64,000 nt of DNA from Isoetes taiwanensis (taxonomy: Eukaryota > Streptophyta > Lycopodiopsida > Isoetales > Isoetaceae). Shown piece by piece: positions 10,501-22,302 of this stretch. The translations under genes were made by a program, and so were the position numbers. A model generated the notes under the pieces. The model saw nothing but the letters and a program-made list of their open reading frames with translations, was not told where the DNA came from and did not search any database. Position 1 is the first letter of the stretch. Each line of letters starts with the position of its first letter. The DNA lies in assembly GCA_021234155.1 (NCBI GenBank), contig JAJEKV010000003.1, positions 23,966,874-24,030,873 of the forward strand, in the 5' to 3' direction.

Positions 10501-12281
10501 GATATATGCACACAATCCCATTATAGCTAAATGTGCAGAATATTGGCTCGAATATAGCTCCCGCTGCAATGTTGAAATGAAGAAAATTGCATTATGCGCC
10601 AATTTTGAAGATCACAATCCTGCAGATACTAAACATAACAGGTTACTCACCTTTGCAATTACAAATATTGCAGCAAATTAGTAGCTATAAACAGCAAACC
10701 CAAAAAAATTACCTGCTTGGTTTAGGACTAATGCCTTCACTATGCAAGGAACACCAAAAGATAAGACTACATGCAACCAACAGGCAATATATTATACTCA
10801 TTTTGATGTCAATACCTCCAGCTTGCTCATTTTGATGCGGATGCCTCTAGCCTGCTATCTAAACTACCATGTGTACGCCATAAACACACAAAGGAATTTT
10901 GGCAAGTGCTAAGGTTATTAGAATGTTGAGTTGGTGAAAGAACAGTGCTGAACATTGTTTTATGACATCTTTGTATATAGATTCATGAAACTGAACGTTT
11001 GGAGAAATGCTTTATTTTGAGAAATGTTCTCACCGATCTTCTCACAAAGAGTCACGATAGCTGGACATTCTCCAAGTCTTGCTCAATCATAAATTTCCTC
11101 GTGGGTCTTGCTCAATCATAAATTTCCTCGTGGGGCAAAAACGACAGCCGCATTTTCTGCCTTAGTGCTAGATAAGCAGCGAGTTGCTTCGTGATTCTCC
11201 AATGAGAATCAAACATCTGTATATAACAAGATGTTGACTTTAGAACATCCCCATTGCCTGCCCAACGACATCATTAGAGTATGCAAACAGCTTATAAGAC
11301 TCCAAAAGTACAAGCTACCTACATATATATTGCTCAGCATATCAGATTATAATAGTTTGACAGTATACTAAGGCCAGATATATGTGCAAGGTTATAGAAC
11401 CATGCAGACATATAGTGTGCTTCATCTTCGAAAATGAGCTCCACAGAAAGCAATAAATTAGCCAGCTGCATAATGTTCCACATCCCAATATCTGGCTTGT
11501 TAGCAAAGGAGTACCTTTGACCAGACAAATCTGTCGTATCTCAAAGGCATCCAAAAAACTAAATGGACCATAATCTATTCAACCAAGGATACTCATGTTC
11601 TGAGTGTTAAGAACACCTGGCAAAATGGAGAGTTCTCAGTGTTCTCATGCAAGCAATACCTGGCCAAAATGGAGAGCCCCCTTAGAGCAACCAATTTAGC
11701 CTGGAACTGCTCTGCATGCCAGAAAGCTGGGCTCAAAGCAATCATGGACGGTTCTTAAAACTGAAAGAGGTAGTGTCTATTGCTTAAAAAAAATATCTAT
11801 ATGTCTATTTCGACTGCATCTTACCATACTGTGTCTATTTCGGATGAATGTCGTGGAAGCACAAAAAATAACTTAGATGCCAAAATGAATCAGTCGATAG
11901 TATGAAGTGCTCCCTAACCTGAGTCATGCTTCCATTTTTCTTTTGTGTGGAGTCATATATGGCCGCTAGCAGTAAAACTCCTCTGGCAAACAATGCCATA
12001 AATGATCGATCCCAAGATGTTCTTAAACATGTCTAGGAAAGGGCTCCAAATCCTCAAACATGTCCTTGACTAAATCTAGAGAAATCTAACTCTGCATAAC
12101 ATGTCCTCAAACATGTTCCTTGACTAAATCTAGAGAAATCTAACTCTGCATAACTCTAGAATCTAACTCTGCATAATCCGAAATGATTCCTTGTGTTTTA
12201 TAATAAGGCCCACATTGCAAGAGGCGATATCTACTACGAAAATTAAACCTGGCCATCAAAAGCAAAGGAGGAAAAACTTAC
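10501..12281. other. No supportable gene; short local tandem repeats
   Basis: Mostly low-complexity AT-rich DNA. Two small tandem duplications are visible. At 11079-11136 a unit of about 30 bp containing CTTGCTCAATCATAAATTTC is doubled. At 12050-12175 a block containing TTGACTAAATCTAGAGAAAT is repeated with decay. Both look like replication-slippage products. Open frames at 11334-11554 overlap each other and have no recognisable family. Confidence 0.45.
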
Positions 12282-12401
12282 ACAAAGACGGCCTTGCATT
12301 AGGTTGCTCTCCACATCCGAGTCTCCCAGTGGCACGGTAAGCTCTCCAGATTCGAATTTGAGGGATCCCACTATCCCATAGCCGCCCCCAATCCGGGCCA
12401 T
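12282..12401 (-). CDS. Candidate first coding exon of an unrecognised spliced gene
   Basis: The minus strand holds an ATG at 12401 that opens exactly 40 codons, beginning MARIGGGYGIVGSLKFE and ending SNLMQGRLC. It runs straight into GTAAGT, a perfect plant splice donor, at 12276-12281. The local base composition is more GC-rich and gene-like than its surroundings. No family is recognised and I could not find a matching downstream exon, although the PPR relic lies downstream on the same strand. The frame also remains open through the donor for five to ten codons, so this is suggestive only. Confidence 0.28.
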
Positions 12402-13299
12402 TTGGAGCCATATTTCAGTAATAAATAGATAAATTAGAATAAAGTGAAGGGGGCATGCAGATCGGGGCTTTTTTAGCTGCAGCGCACGGATCATGAATTA
12501 GCCTAGCACAAATGCCCTTTGGAATCCGGATTATTGAGATCGATGTCAATCATGGCGGCTTTGGACAATGGCGAGAAACAAAACAAACAGCGCCAAATAA
12601 ACCGCTGAATCCAAGGGACGAAAATAACCAAAAAAAGTCAACGGCCGAGATGCTCTGCTAAGAAGGGGTCGACATAGAGGTTACAATAGAAATAGTCATG
12701 ATCTGACGGTCCAGAATGAAAGTTGTGGGAAAATAAATTGACGGCCGAGATGCTCTGCACACACTACATTTTGCTTTTATTATTATATATAGATATAGAT
12801 AGATAGATTGTGAGGTTGCAATAGTGAATGCATGAATGCATGGAATGCAATTTTATGATTTTTATTGGTTCTTATCCTTTGTTTCCTCCATTAGCCATGT
12901 GACTACACCTTTTTATCTACCCAAAGTATTATAGCCTTTGGTTAAGCAAATGAATCTTTTCATTGTCATCCACTGCCATTTGCACCAAACATTTTTCCTT
13001 GCAATGTCGTTAACTAAAACACATGAAAAATATATCAACTACTTGCTAAAGCCTTCAAAACCAAACCATTAGAGATGATAAAAAGAATAAGAATATTCCT
13101 TTATAAATGGCAAAACAGAAAACCAACCTACTAATTGAATGATGGATGTCTTTTATGACACCTAAAGGAAGGATATTAATGCTTTCCAATAGAGACAGAT
13201 AGATAGGAAGAAACATTTCACGCGAAGGGGTTAAATCACAAATTCCACATGTTCGCATATCCCATAGGAGTAGTGAATTGGCTATTGCATGAGTCTCAG
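12402..13299. other. No gene; GATA-type microsatellite
   Basis: A short (TAGA)n-like microsatellite occupies about 12784-12810 in an AT-rich stretch. I see no coding sequence. A minus-strand open frame at 13055-13435 overlaps the repeat described next and has no recognisable domain. Confidence 0.5.
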
Positions 13300-13410
13300 G
13301 CAATATTTTTAACCATTTTCTGGAGATGTGACATGGGGTATACTTCCCATGTAGAGATGTTACACATGGGAGTTCAACTAAGCTGGTGTCTACAATCTTG
13401 AAGATGCTCT
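13300..13410. repeat. Dispersed repeat U, inverted partner at 55073-55190
   Basis: The reverse complement of this stretch (core ACATGGGGTATACTTCCCAT) matches 55073-55190 with only scattered changes. The two copies lie about 42 kb apart in opposite orientation. No coding function is apparent. Confidence 0.7.
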
Positions 13411-13551
13411 TACTCATGTGAAGAGAACCAAGCAATCGATTAGATGTTGAGTCTTATGTATTATATAACATGCCATTAAAAGCTCTCTGTTTTTCTTTTT
13501 TTTTAAACCTTTGATAACCAAATGATTTCTAACTCAGTTATTCGTTTTGAT

Positions 13552-13575
13552 AATAGAATAGAATAGAATAGAATA
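13552..13575 (-). repeat. (ATTCT)n tail of the LINE
   Basis: On the plus strand this reads AATAG/GAATA units, five in a row. It lies directly downstream of the LINE 3' UTR on the minus strand. A similar ATTCT microsatellite also occurs at about 59478-59500, without a LINE attached that I can see. Confidence 0.75.
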
Positions 13576-13889
13576 TGTTTTTAGCGTCCACGGAGACCAA
13601 CTGGCCTATGGGACCCAAACAAAAAGAGAGCAGTAAGCGTATTACTGACAGGATTAAAAAACCCTTGCCCCGAAGGGTTTTCGAGGGAAAAACCTTAGCA
13701 GTAATAAGGATGTTGGCATACTGTACAATTGCATAGGACAGTTCAATACCGTCCCGTAGGACACAAACGAGTCCTTGCATCCATAATCTCCTGGAGGTAT
13801 GACCCCAACAAACCCACTGACGCCGTAGTCAATAACTGATGCAACGGCTGGCCAGGCACTAGTAATCAAACATATCGCTCTCGGATATG

Positions 13890-14475
13890 GGCAAATGCTC
13901 GGCAGATCTGGAGGGCATGACATTCATCCTCAATTGCGCCCTGGTGGCAACATTGGCAAAGCCTTTGCTCTCGTGCTTCCCGAGCCCAACGCCCTGTTTC
14001 AATGCGAAGGCGATGTGCACCCGTGCGAATGGAAGCTATAAGTCTGCGCTTGAGCTTGCTTGTCTTTCCACCAGGATTTCAGGCGTTGGGGACCCATCGT
14101 CGTGGCCAAAGCAAGGTGGGGCAAGCGTGTATCAGCCATAGCGACCACCTTTTGGAAGTAAACGATATGGCGTTCCAATGCAGCCCGTTGAAGGGGTAGA
14201 AAGCCTGTCTCCTGGAGTAGGATCTGGTACGGAACTGTGGACTTCACCCCCAGGGCCCGTGCCAAGAAGGCCTTCTGCACCTGCTCGAGGTCATTCCAGG
14301 TGTTGAGGGATATCACCGGACCCCACACTTCTGCCCCATACAAAAGGACCGGCTCAACCAAGGCCCGAAACAAATGTGACTGGTGGCCCCAGGCATACAA
14401 CTCTGCCTTGTGGCTGTTGTTCTGCATGGCATATAGTGCTTTCCAACCCGCCGTGACCCGCAACCTGATAGCCAC
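13890..14475 (-). pseudogene. LINE ORF C-terminal region with CCHC finger
   Basis: This region continues the LINE protein after one stop. VTAGWKALYAMQNN and ALVEPVLLYGAEVWGP are the conserved post-RT blocks seen in many plant and protist LINEs. At 13900-13985, after a further frame change, the minus strand reads RLCQCCHQGAIEDECHALQI followed by CRAF. This is the terminal R.C..C....EDE.H...C zinc motif, which ends at a stop (ERYV) near 13870. The finger is thought to bind nucleic acid during target-primed reverse transcription. Confidence 0.8.
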
Positions 14476-14478
14476 ATC

Positions 14479-15523
14479 CTAATGGATGGTAGTTGAGAAC
14501 TCAATCCCCAAGTACTTGTAGGTCGGAGCCACCTCTACCTCTTGCCCCTGGTAAGTGAATGTGGGAAGCCTTGGCTGACGGGATGATGCAACTAGCAGCA
14601 CCCTAGTTTTGGCCAAGTTAACTCGCATGCCAGTGAATTGGCAAAAAGTGTCAAGAGCATCCAGGTGACGTTGCATGTCCTCTGGAGTATAGGCCATGAG
14701 GTTGACATCGTCAGCATATATGAGTTGCCGGATTGTGTGATGCATGAGATGTGCGCCCGCACCTCCATGCTCAGAGAGCCAATCTTCCAACTGATCAATG
14801 TATAGGCCAAAGAGTGTGGGGGAGAGGGGGCAACCTTGACGCACTCCAATGCTACTGATCACCGGCTATGCTGCCGATGTGATACGGCCCGAGCACGCCT
14901 CATATAACCTATATACTGTATTCTGCAAGTCCAGGGGGGTCCCCAGCTGCCGCAGTCTGTCCCAGAGCTTGTTGCGGGGTACTGTGTCGAACGCTTTTGC
15001 AAAATCCACGAAACAACAGTACAGGTTCTGCCTGCCGGCGATTCCTGCTATCCTCAATCAATGTGCGCAGAGTGAAGATATAATCAATGGTGGAATGTCT
15101 GGGCCGAAAACCTGCCTGTGTAAGAGCTCGCACCTCCGTTTCCTCTGTCCATATTGTCAGCCCCTGCTCAAGGATGCCAGTCAACAGCTTTGCAAAGAGA
15201 GAGCTGACCATAATAGTACGGTAGTTGGCCGGGCATTGAGGGTCCCCTGCTTTGTATATGGGCACTACTCTACTAGTGGTCCATTGCGTAGGGAAGCCTT
15301 CTCGCAATGCTTTATTGAACAATGCCATGAGGACAAACACCAATGGAGGCCCAGGAAGTTCTGCCTGCATGCCATCTAAATCTGTTGCCTTCCCATTAGC
15401 TAGACGCTGTAGGCCCATGATGACATCCCCCTCTGTGATAACCAGAGCCATGCCTATCTGTGGGAGGGATCGGTGCTTTCGGCCCCGGCGGGTCGTACAA
15501 ACTGTTGCAAATCTTGTACCCAT
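14479..15523 (-). pseudogene. LINE reverse transcriptase
   Basis: The RT fingers and palm are spread over three frames. Pieces in order are LANGKATDLDGMQAE, REGFPTQWTTSRVVPIYKAG, NYRTIMVSSLFAKLLTGILE and TQAGFRPRHSTIDYIFTL. After a frameshift near 15015 comes FVDFAKAFDTVPR (motif A), followed by GVRQGCPLSPTLFGLY (motif B), LIYADDVNLMA (motif C, YADD) and VNLAKTRVLL (motif D). An in-frame stop lies near 14866 between motifs A and B, and another after STTIH near 14479. All catalytic aspartates are still present, so decay appears mild. Confidence 0.9.
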
Positions 15524-15599
15524 TGCTCAGGGTGATGTTCCCCGTGGGGAACGTGCGGGCTTGCTCAAGACCCTTCTCCAGAATGTCCTGGGGTGCCGG

Positions 15600-16181
15600 T
15601 CCAGGAGACCAAACATCTGTTGCTAATGCTCTGCGAGGTATCTGGCCTTCTTGTTCTTGAGAAAGGAGCGATATTGACTGGTCCTCTGCCAGGGGCTCAA
15701 ATTTTGGAACCTGCTCGGCCGCTGTGCGTGCATTAAAGTCGCCAAGCAACATAACCCTGCCCAACTGTTTGTGCTGCTGTATGTCATCATATAGATCGAC
15801 ATAGGGCTCCAATCGATCCACATCCGAATGAGTGTTATAAAAGTTGCTCTCGACATGTGGAAAGTAGCATGCTGCTATGAGGAGAGTGTCGCCACTGTCA
15901 TGCTGCACGCGCACCCACAAGTAGCGATTGTACCTGTCTGTTTTGTGCAACGAGACTGAGTGCCTCAAGGTTGCACGGTAGTAGCAGGCAACCCCGCCAT
16001 GCCCTCGCTTGCCTGTGCACTCATTGAACACCGAGAAATGCAGATAGCATGGGAGGTCCGGTAGTCTGTGCCCTGCATGCTCCCATGTTTCCATGAGGAA
16101 AATGAGATCCATATCTGGTGCAATAGAGTTGAGGCTCTCGCCTTTCTGCCAGGGGAAGCCGCGACAGTTCCAAGACACCAT
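15600..16181 (-). pseudogene. LINE endonuclease domain
   Basis: The frame opens MVSWNCRGFPWQKGE, the typical N-terminus of an exonuclease-endonuclease-phosphatase LINE domain with the metal-binding asparagine. It continues with LIFLMETWEHAG (catalytic glutamate), GHGGVACYYRA, LLIAACYFPHVESNF (tyrosine block) and MLLGDFNARTAAE (the GDFN catalytic block). The usual final S.H block is not visible: after about residue 190 the sequence enters a linker and the frame shifts near 15520-15600. The product would nick target DNA to prime reverse transcription. Confidence 0.87.
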
Positions 16182-16284
16182 CCGGAGGCACAGTTCCTAT
16201 TTGTTGGCATTCGATGTGGACGCTCGATGATCTACCCCGGTTGCAGGGGGAGCAGTGTGCGGCGCCTGAGCAGCAGTCGGAGAT

Positions 16285-16699
16285 AAATAATAAATTTTTT
16301 TATAAATGTTTTTATTAGATAATATAAATTATTCTCTACCACCTATCATTACTTATTTATTTTATCTCCTGATTTGCAAAAGTAAATTTCTTGATAGCAA
16401 GTGGAACATTGGAATGAGCAAGAGCAAAGGGCAAAGATAAAGGACAAAGGTAACAACAAACTAAAATATTTTAAAGGAAAAAAATATATTAACGTATTCA
16501 TTCATCTATCAATCCTTTAACACTATTTTAGATTGATTTAAAATTTATATAACATAAGGCTAGATTATATTCCAAATAGAAATTGATTATCAATATAAAT
16601 CAAAAGTGCAAACCATAAGGTGATAAGTAACAACTACCTACCTACCTACCTACCTACCTATCTATCTATGTATCTATTTGTCTATTGATGGAGCAAGGC
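16285..16699. other. AT-rich spacer and tetranucleotide microsatellite
   Basis: No gene is present. A CTAC/CTAT microsatellite runs from 16633 to 16686, changing from six ACCT-type units to ATCT-type units. Confidence 0.7.
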
Positions 16700-17640
16700 C
16701 CGACAGTCTTAAAAAGAATCAACCTAGAATGAAAGTGCAAAGGATGCCATCAATAGCTATCGTAGTTGCAATATTAGCTCGATGCTTATAGGGTATAGTT
16801 GCAAATCCAGCTGCCGTAAGTGCGCCTAACACAAAGTTAATAGACAATGCAAGCAACAAAGTCAGATAAAACAATCTACGCACAATAATTGATCTGAAAA
16901 TACCTATATATGTGAGAAATTGATAGCATGGCTCCACTCCTCGCTATAACAGTTGCAACAACAAAGAAAAATAGCAGGATGTTGAATGCCCAAAATATCC
17001 GCACTCCCATATGCTTCTAATATGCTCCACTTTCGGGTTGAAGCCAACCAAAGAAATTTGACGCTTGCAATTAGAGCAAAGACCCACTAAAATTGCATTT
17101 GTTGAATCTATATACACTTGATGATCCCGATACAACAGTTCTCGATACAATTTCAATAAACCCTTGTCATGTTGCATAACTTAGTGCGGCCTTCCCATTC
17201 TAGACTTCTGAATTGGCAATAGATCTCGTTTAGACTTTTTTGTCCTACAAAGTGTAGCAAAAATTTCTGCCCAACCTAAAGTAGTTCGACCAAACTATTT
17301 ATCCTTTTTATTCAATGTTCCCTTATGGTGTTGATGGATAAATTCAATAGTGTCTTTGTTCTTTCCATATAAAGCTATCCACAAAAGCGAAGATGTCATT
17401 TATTTTTATAACTAGACCGTTTTTTACAAATAAATCTGGCTCTCTGACTATCTTATTCTTCCTTGCTTCTGTATTTGCCTCTTCGCAAAACGATTTCCAA
17501 AGACCAAACTTTTCACTCAAAGTGCTTATTAATGTTTTGGCAAATATCGTATGCACCATATAAAGAGCATGGTACAAAGCATCATGTCCCAGAGTATCTA
17601 GAGTCTGCAAATTGATGGAAGAGCTTATGTTACATTTTAG
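16700..17640 (-). pseudogene. Probable ankyrin-repeat/PGG-type membrane protein relic
   Basis: Several minus-strand pieces in different frames line up as one decayed C-terminus. LGHDALYHALYMVHTIFAKT and a linker lie at 17344-17610. VYIDSTNAILVG is at about 17085-17120, FFGWLQP at 17034-17056, and FWAFNILLFFFVVATVIARS at 16922-16998. A hydrophobic block containing RRLFYLTLLLALSIN follows at 16800-16900. The order NAILVG...GWLQP...FW.FN...FF.ATVIA resembles, from memory, the transmembrane PGG region of plant ankyrin membrane proteins. At least three frameshifts are needed. The family call is an inference; that this is an eroded membrane-protein gene is better supported. Confidence 0.42.
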
Positions 17641-17802
17641 GAATTTTGTGCTTTATTTTTGCAGTCTAGTGGGCTGCAATCTCGCCGATACTATTTCTTA
17701 TATTTAAATCAAGTTTTACGCTCTGGATAAGAGTTACAAGACTATCAATCTAGTCGCTTTTGTAATAAGTTGTTGCATAGTGGAGAACAATATTTTTAGC
17801 AG
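17641..17802. other. Spacer
   Basis: AT-rich sequence between the membrane-protein relic and repeat R copy A, with no features recognised. Confidence 0.6.
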
Positions 17803-20800
17803 AAGATTGAAATGTTGTTGATTAATTGATTTTGTAGATTGGCCAATTACCATGAAAGTTGCCTGATGGCTTGTGAATGTCCTGTGGTATTTTCATTGTT
17901 CATTTGATGGCCAGAAGATTGGGAAATCCTGGAGCACTAGAATCATATGCTGATTCATATCGTGCTAGGTTGAGAAGATTTAAGGACTGCCATTAGAAGT
18001 CTTTAAAGGCTGTACTTGGGTATTTGGAAATGGATTCACCAACTACCTATTTCATTTTGTTTTGATGTGCAAAAAATTATATACATACAACCTCAGTTTA
18101 TTTGGTGGGGAGGTGAATATACAAATAACTGGAAGGTTGGGATTATAGAGTGGCAATGATACTGAGGTGATGGCATCCAAGGGAGTAGATATTGAACAAG
18201 ATATGGGGAGCTTATTGAATGATGCAAGCTTGTTAGTTCTGCTACATTTCTATGCTACAGTTCAGCATCAAATCTCTCTGACATTGTGAAAATGAGGCTA
18301 ATTTTAAGCATCAACCAGATGAGGATTTATCTCAAACTAGTTTTGTGGTTGGTTTTCATCGTTACTTTATTCATTAGAGGAAAAATGAGATCACATTTTG
18401 TCCCATTAAGGGATGCTTAAAATGCCATGTCAGCTTTTTAAACTGTCCAATAAGAGAAGAGCTCCAGTATATCTCATTCCAGTATTATGTGGCAGCCTGT
18501 AATTAATGCAGCTGCAACTAACTTCTGTAGTATCATTTTTTCATTATAACTTTTGATCTAGAACTCCGATTCAAAAACTTTTTGTAGCAATGGGTTCGTC
18601 TTCACAAGATCTATCTAGTGATAACCCATTCATACATCTTTTACGATATAAATATATAAGAAATAAGCAAAAAATCATATTTTTTTAAGGTTAACGCATA
18701 TGACCATATTGAAATACATCATAACCACATATCATTGGAAAGATCTTTTCATTCTGCATCTAATGCAACAAACGCCGCAACATTTTGACAAGTGGATCAA
18801 AAGTTATGGGGGAATAACAACAACAATGAAGTTGTTGGTGCTGCATTAATTGCAGTTAATAGTGGGTAGCCATTCCATTGGAGGATTCTTATGGGGATGA
18901 AATGAGATCTCAAATTTCCTCTAATGGAGAAAAAAGAGCTCAACTGCAGTTCGTTTTGAACGAAGTAAAATTATATTCTTGGAGCCAGAAGGAACTTCAC
19001 TTTTGCAGATTTGAAGCACGATTCCTCTGTCCTGAAGAATGTCTTTTCGAGCAATCCCTTGTATCAATTTATGCAGGAAGTTGAGCAACAGAAGCGAATA
19101 AATTATTCGATTCTTACCCTAGAGAAAATCCCTATAACATATGGGTTATTCTACGAGGATCCCATAAATTCTTGCACTGAACTTGATTGTTGAGTGTTGT
19201 CTTTGAATTTTCTTGTGTTCTCATGTTTGGGCCTCCTATTCTAGGTGTCATATAGTGAGCAAACTCGTGTTGAGCAGACTCGTGTTGTCTAGGTACGAAT
19301 TTTGAGCAGACTCGTGTGTCTAGGTACGAATTTTGAGCAGCCTCGTGTTGAGCAAATTGCACAACTGGAGATGGAAAATTTGGAGGCTAATGCGAACGAA
19401 CTGCCATGCTCGCTAAAGCTTGGGCAGATCCCTTGTATTTGTATCTTCTTTCTCTCCTTAGAAAAGAAGACTGGAACGGTTGGAGTTAGAGAAACGAGAG
19501 GCAATAGGTGTTTTTTGACAGCTATTTTTGTGCACATATGTGATCCTTCTTGCAGATAAGCATGTAATATTTTTGCACATGTGGGCATGTGTTTTCTCTG
19601 GGTGCCATCTTGTTCATGTACCTATATGCTAGTTTGATGTGAAGTGAATGCATGTTGTGAAACCTGTCGTACAAGCCCCCACCTGGGTACATGCCCATTT
19701 TGAAGGAAGATAAATTGTACATTCCAGTTAAGTGCTGTAGGATTTGCCATCTTTTGCAAATGAGAATGAGCGAAAATTGTATGTCAAATTATATTGGGTC
19801 ATGCAGGTGAAGGAATATCAAGGATACAACTTTATAAGACAGATCCTTGGACCACGTGGAAACGCACAAATGGTAAGTTGCTTCATATGATTATTGTTTA
19901 TTCCGAAGTAGTGTGTATGTACTCGCCATTGTGAATACTCATTATTATGTAGAGCACTAACTATGATAAAAAGTACAGCCATTGGAGAGTTGATGCAATG
20001 TCATCTAACCTTTGTAAATTAAATTAATTCGCCTAAGGCGTTCCATGATGAAGCCTTGGTAAATTCATTGCCCATGTCACACTATTAAGAAAAAACTCTC
20101 GTGGCAATTTTCAACCAAAGGTCATAACAATTCAAGTCATTTTCTAATTTTATTAATGGACACAATTTCAAGCCAAGACATAGAAACAATTCGTTTAGTT
20201 CCCAAAAGGGTGTTCCATGACGAAGGCTTCAACCATAAGGTCATAACAATTCAACTATTAATGGACAGAATTTTGAGCCCAAACATAGAAACAAAGCATG
20301 GTTTAATTCATTGGTCCCTATACAGAACCTTATGGACAATCCGCCCAATATCATAGAAAGACATAGTATAGTTTGGTTGATTGATCACAATGCATGAATA
20401 GCATGATTAAGTATAATTAGAGTATTGTTGCTTGCTCTAAACATGGAACCAAAGTTACCATGTGATATAGAACTGGCAATGCTACTTTAGAAACCCCATT
20501 GGTACCTTGCAAACAACCAGTATGCAAGGATCTGGAGAATGGCTGCTAAAAGAATCTAGAATGCAGTGTAAATGACAATGACATTCTTGTGGTCAGTCGG
20601 TATATCATCATTGGAGGACGTTATAATTTCGTGAACGGTACGCAGTGTCGATTTCAAGGGTTTCATGACATACCTAGACCACAAATCAAATGCGAATGAT
20701 CTCCTCAAATTGCAATATTAAAAGCTCTTAAAAATGCTGTAAAATATTCACCCATTAATGTCCCTTCAAAATCCATCAAGACCTGCTTTTCTATTATTAG

Positions 20801-22300
20801 GAGGCCAGAACATACATAAACTGTAACCAAATATCAGACATCAAATGAAACGCATACCTCTGGAATGAGTTTGACTCTTCTACCAACAACGTTTTAAAAA
20901 GAACATAATTTTGTTATTGTTGTAATTGCATAACCCTGGATAATAGACACAATTCTGTCAGTAACGATAGTATACAACCTCAACATAGAGAATAATACAG
21001 ACATAACCTATGCAATAACATTGCTAAGATATGGGTATAGTCAAATTTCTACCATCATAAAGGTCATTACTACCACCTTATCTTAAGAGGGCTCTTTCTG
21101 AGCATTTTGAATTGGAGAGATGACATGTTGTAGGGGAATTTGTTAAGCATGTTCCATGTAAGTACCATAGAGATATCATGGTCATAATCTATAAAGCCCA
21201 AAAATAGCTTGTCTTAACATCATATGAATATAAAACCTAATCAACAGCAACTAATCCAAGATGAGCAAATGGTCTAAGAACATCTCAACTGGGCGGCATT
21301 TAAATTTTGACGGGTTGTCAATTCTTCCTCGAGGCAACCCTGCAAAAAAAAATTATAGAGGTGTAGATGTGCTTATCTATGCACAACTCCGCAAGCCAAA
21401 GCACAGAGAGCATCCAAAGTGGATCAAAACAACAAAAAGCACGTCTTAGCATTTCAATTTCAACGAAATGTCAATTCTTCTTCGAGGCAACCCTGCATCA
21501 TGAACATGTCTTCTTGTGTTGCATCATCAACGTATCTTAAAAGCAAAGTAAAAAGAATAAACGAAAAATCTTACTAAACACCATAGGGAAGGCATTTAGC
21601 TTAAAGACAGGATATGACAGAGCTGCAATCTAAAAAAGAGTTTGAGCTACTTAACAGATGCACTGCCTATAATATGAACCATAGCCCAAGAAGGTTAGAA
21701 ACATACCTAGAAAGCGTGCTAACAACGACATCTTCATTGCTGGCATGCTATTATAGTTGAGTCACTGCATAGCATCAGAGCAATGACATAGTACAAATGC
21801 AGATAATCATCAGCTCTTTAGGTAGCCATCTTTATTGTTGGCATGCTATTATAGCTCAATCACTGCATATTATCAGAGCAATGACATAGTATTCAAGCAA
21901 GTCGTCATCAGATCTTCAGGTAGCCAATCACTTTAGCCTCCAAAAGCTGAAAGTCTCCAAAAGATTCATGGTGCTGGTAAATTTGCCATCAACAATCCAA
22001 TTATACAATACCCAAAAGTCTGATTTGCACCAACACTCCAAAACAATTCTATACAAATCATAAAATTGTGTATAAGAACATCCAAACTGTGCATTGCATT
22101 GCATCATGATGAACTGCATCCACAACATTGGATTGGCAAGTATAAAAATATGAGGAACCAATTAGGCCCATCCCCAATGCCTTGGCAAGAATTTCAGTTA
22201 TATCTCAGGCTTGTGTCAAGGGCATGCTTAATATTATGTCGGGCCAAAATCATATGGTATGAAAGACATAAAATGCACGCATGTCCACAATGACCATTAC
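17803..22300 (+). repeat. Repeat R, copy A (tandem with copy B)
   Basis: This is a block of about 4.5 kb. It starts AGATTGAAATGTTGTTGATT, a start it shares with copy D at 35851, and ends CATGTCCACAATGACCATTA. Copy B follows immediately as a head-to-tail duplicate. Copy A contains about 500 bp (18370-18900) that copy B lacks. It carries exon fragments of an SF1-like gene with intact splice sites, and anonymous exon-like stretches, one read on the minus strand near 20560-20900. No transposase, TIR or LTR is visible, so how it spread is unknown. Confidence 0.85.
19344..19872 (+). pseudogene. SF1/branchpoint-bridging-protein exon fragments, R copy A
   Basis: SF1 (BBP) binds the intron branch-point RNA through a KH-QUA2 domain in early spliceosome assembly. 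Three exon pieces are visible. One encodes RVEQIAQLEMENLEANANEL (19344-19412). One encodes LERLELEKREAI (19462-19507, preceded by TTAG and followed by GTGTTT). The third is a 66-base exon, VKEYQGYNFIRQILGPRGNA (19807-19872), bracketed by ATGCAG and GTAAGT. The last is the KH signature: the family reads [20 protein letters not shown]. Only part of the gene is present and the upstream frames have stops, so this is a duplicated gene fragment. Confidence 0.8.
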
Positions 22301-22302
22301 CA

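Larger units (their letters stand above)
13546..16284 (-). mobile_element. Non-LTR retrotransposon (LINE), 5'-truncated, with pentanucleotide tail
   Basis: The minus-strand order is apurinic-type endonuclease, reverse transcriptase, then a C-terminal CCHC finger and short 3' UTR. It ends in about five ATTCT units at 13552-13575 and not in poly(A). The body is conspicuously GC-rich next to AT-rich neighbours. The left end merges into AT-rich DNA at about 16284 without an upstream ORF1 gag, so the copy is 5'-truncated or its class lacks ORF1. Single-base frameshifts interrupt the ORF. Microsatellite tails occur in several non-L1 LINE clades (established knowledge); the exact clade here is not assigned. 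Confidence 0.9.

Noticed and set aside
18878-19193. Short frames in R (for example LNEVKLYSWSQKELHFCRFE) as a conserved protein
   Set aside because: The same DNA reads in a competing frame and in-frame stops differ among copies; only the SF1-like exons show family motifs and splice sites.
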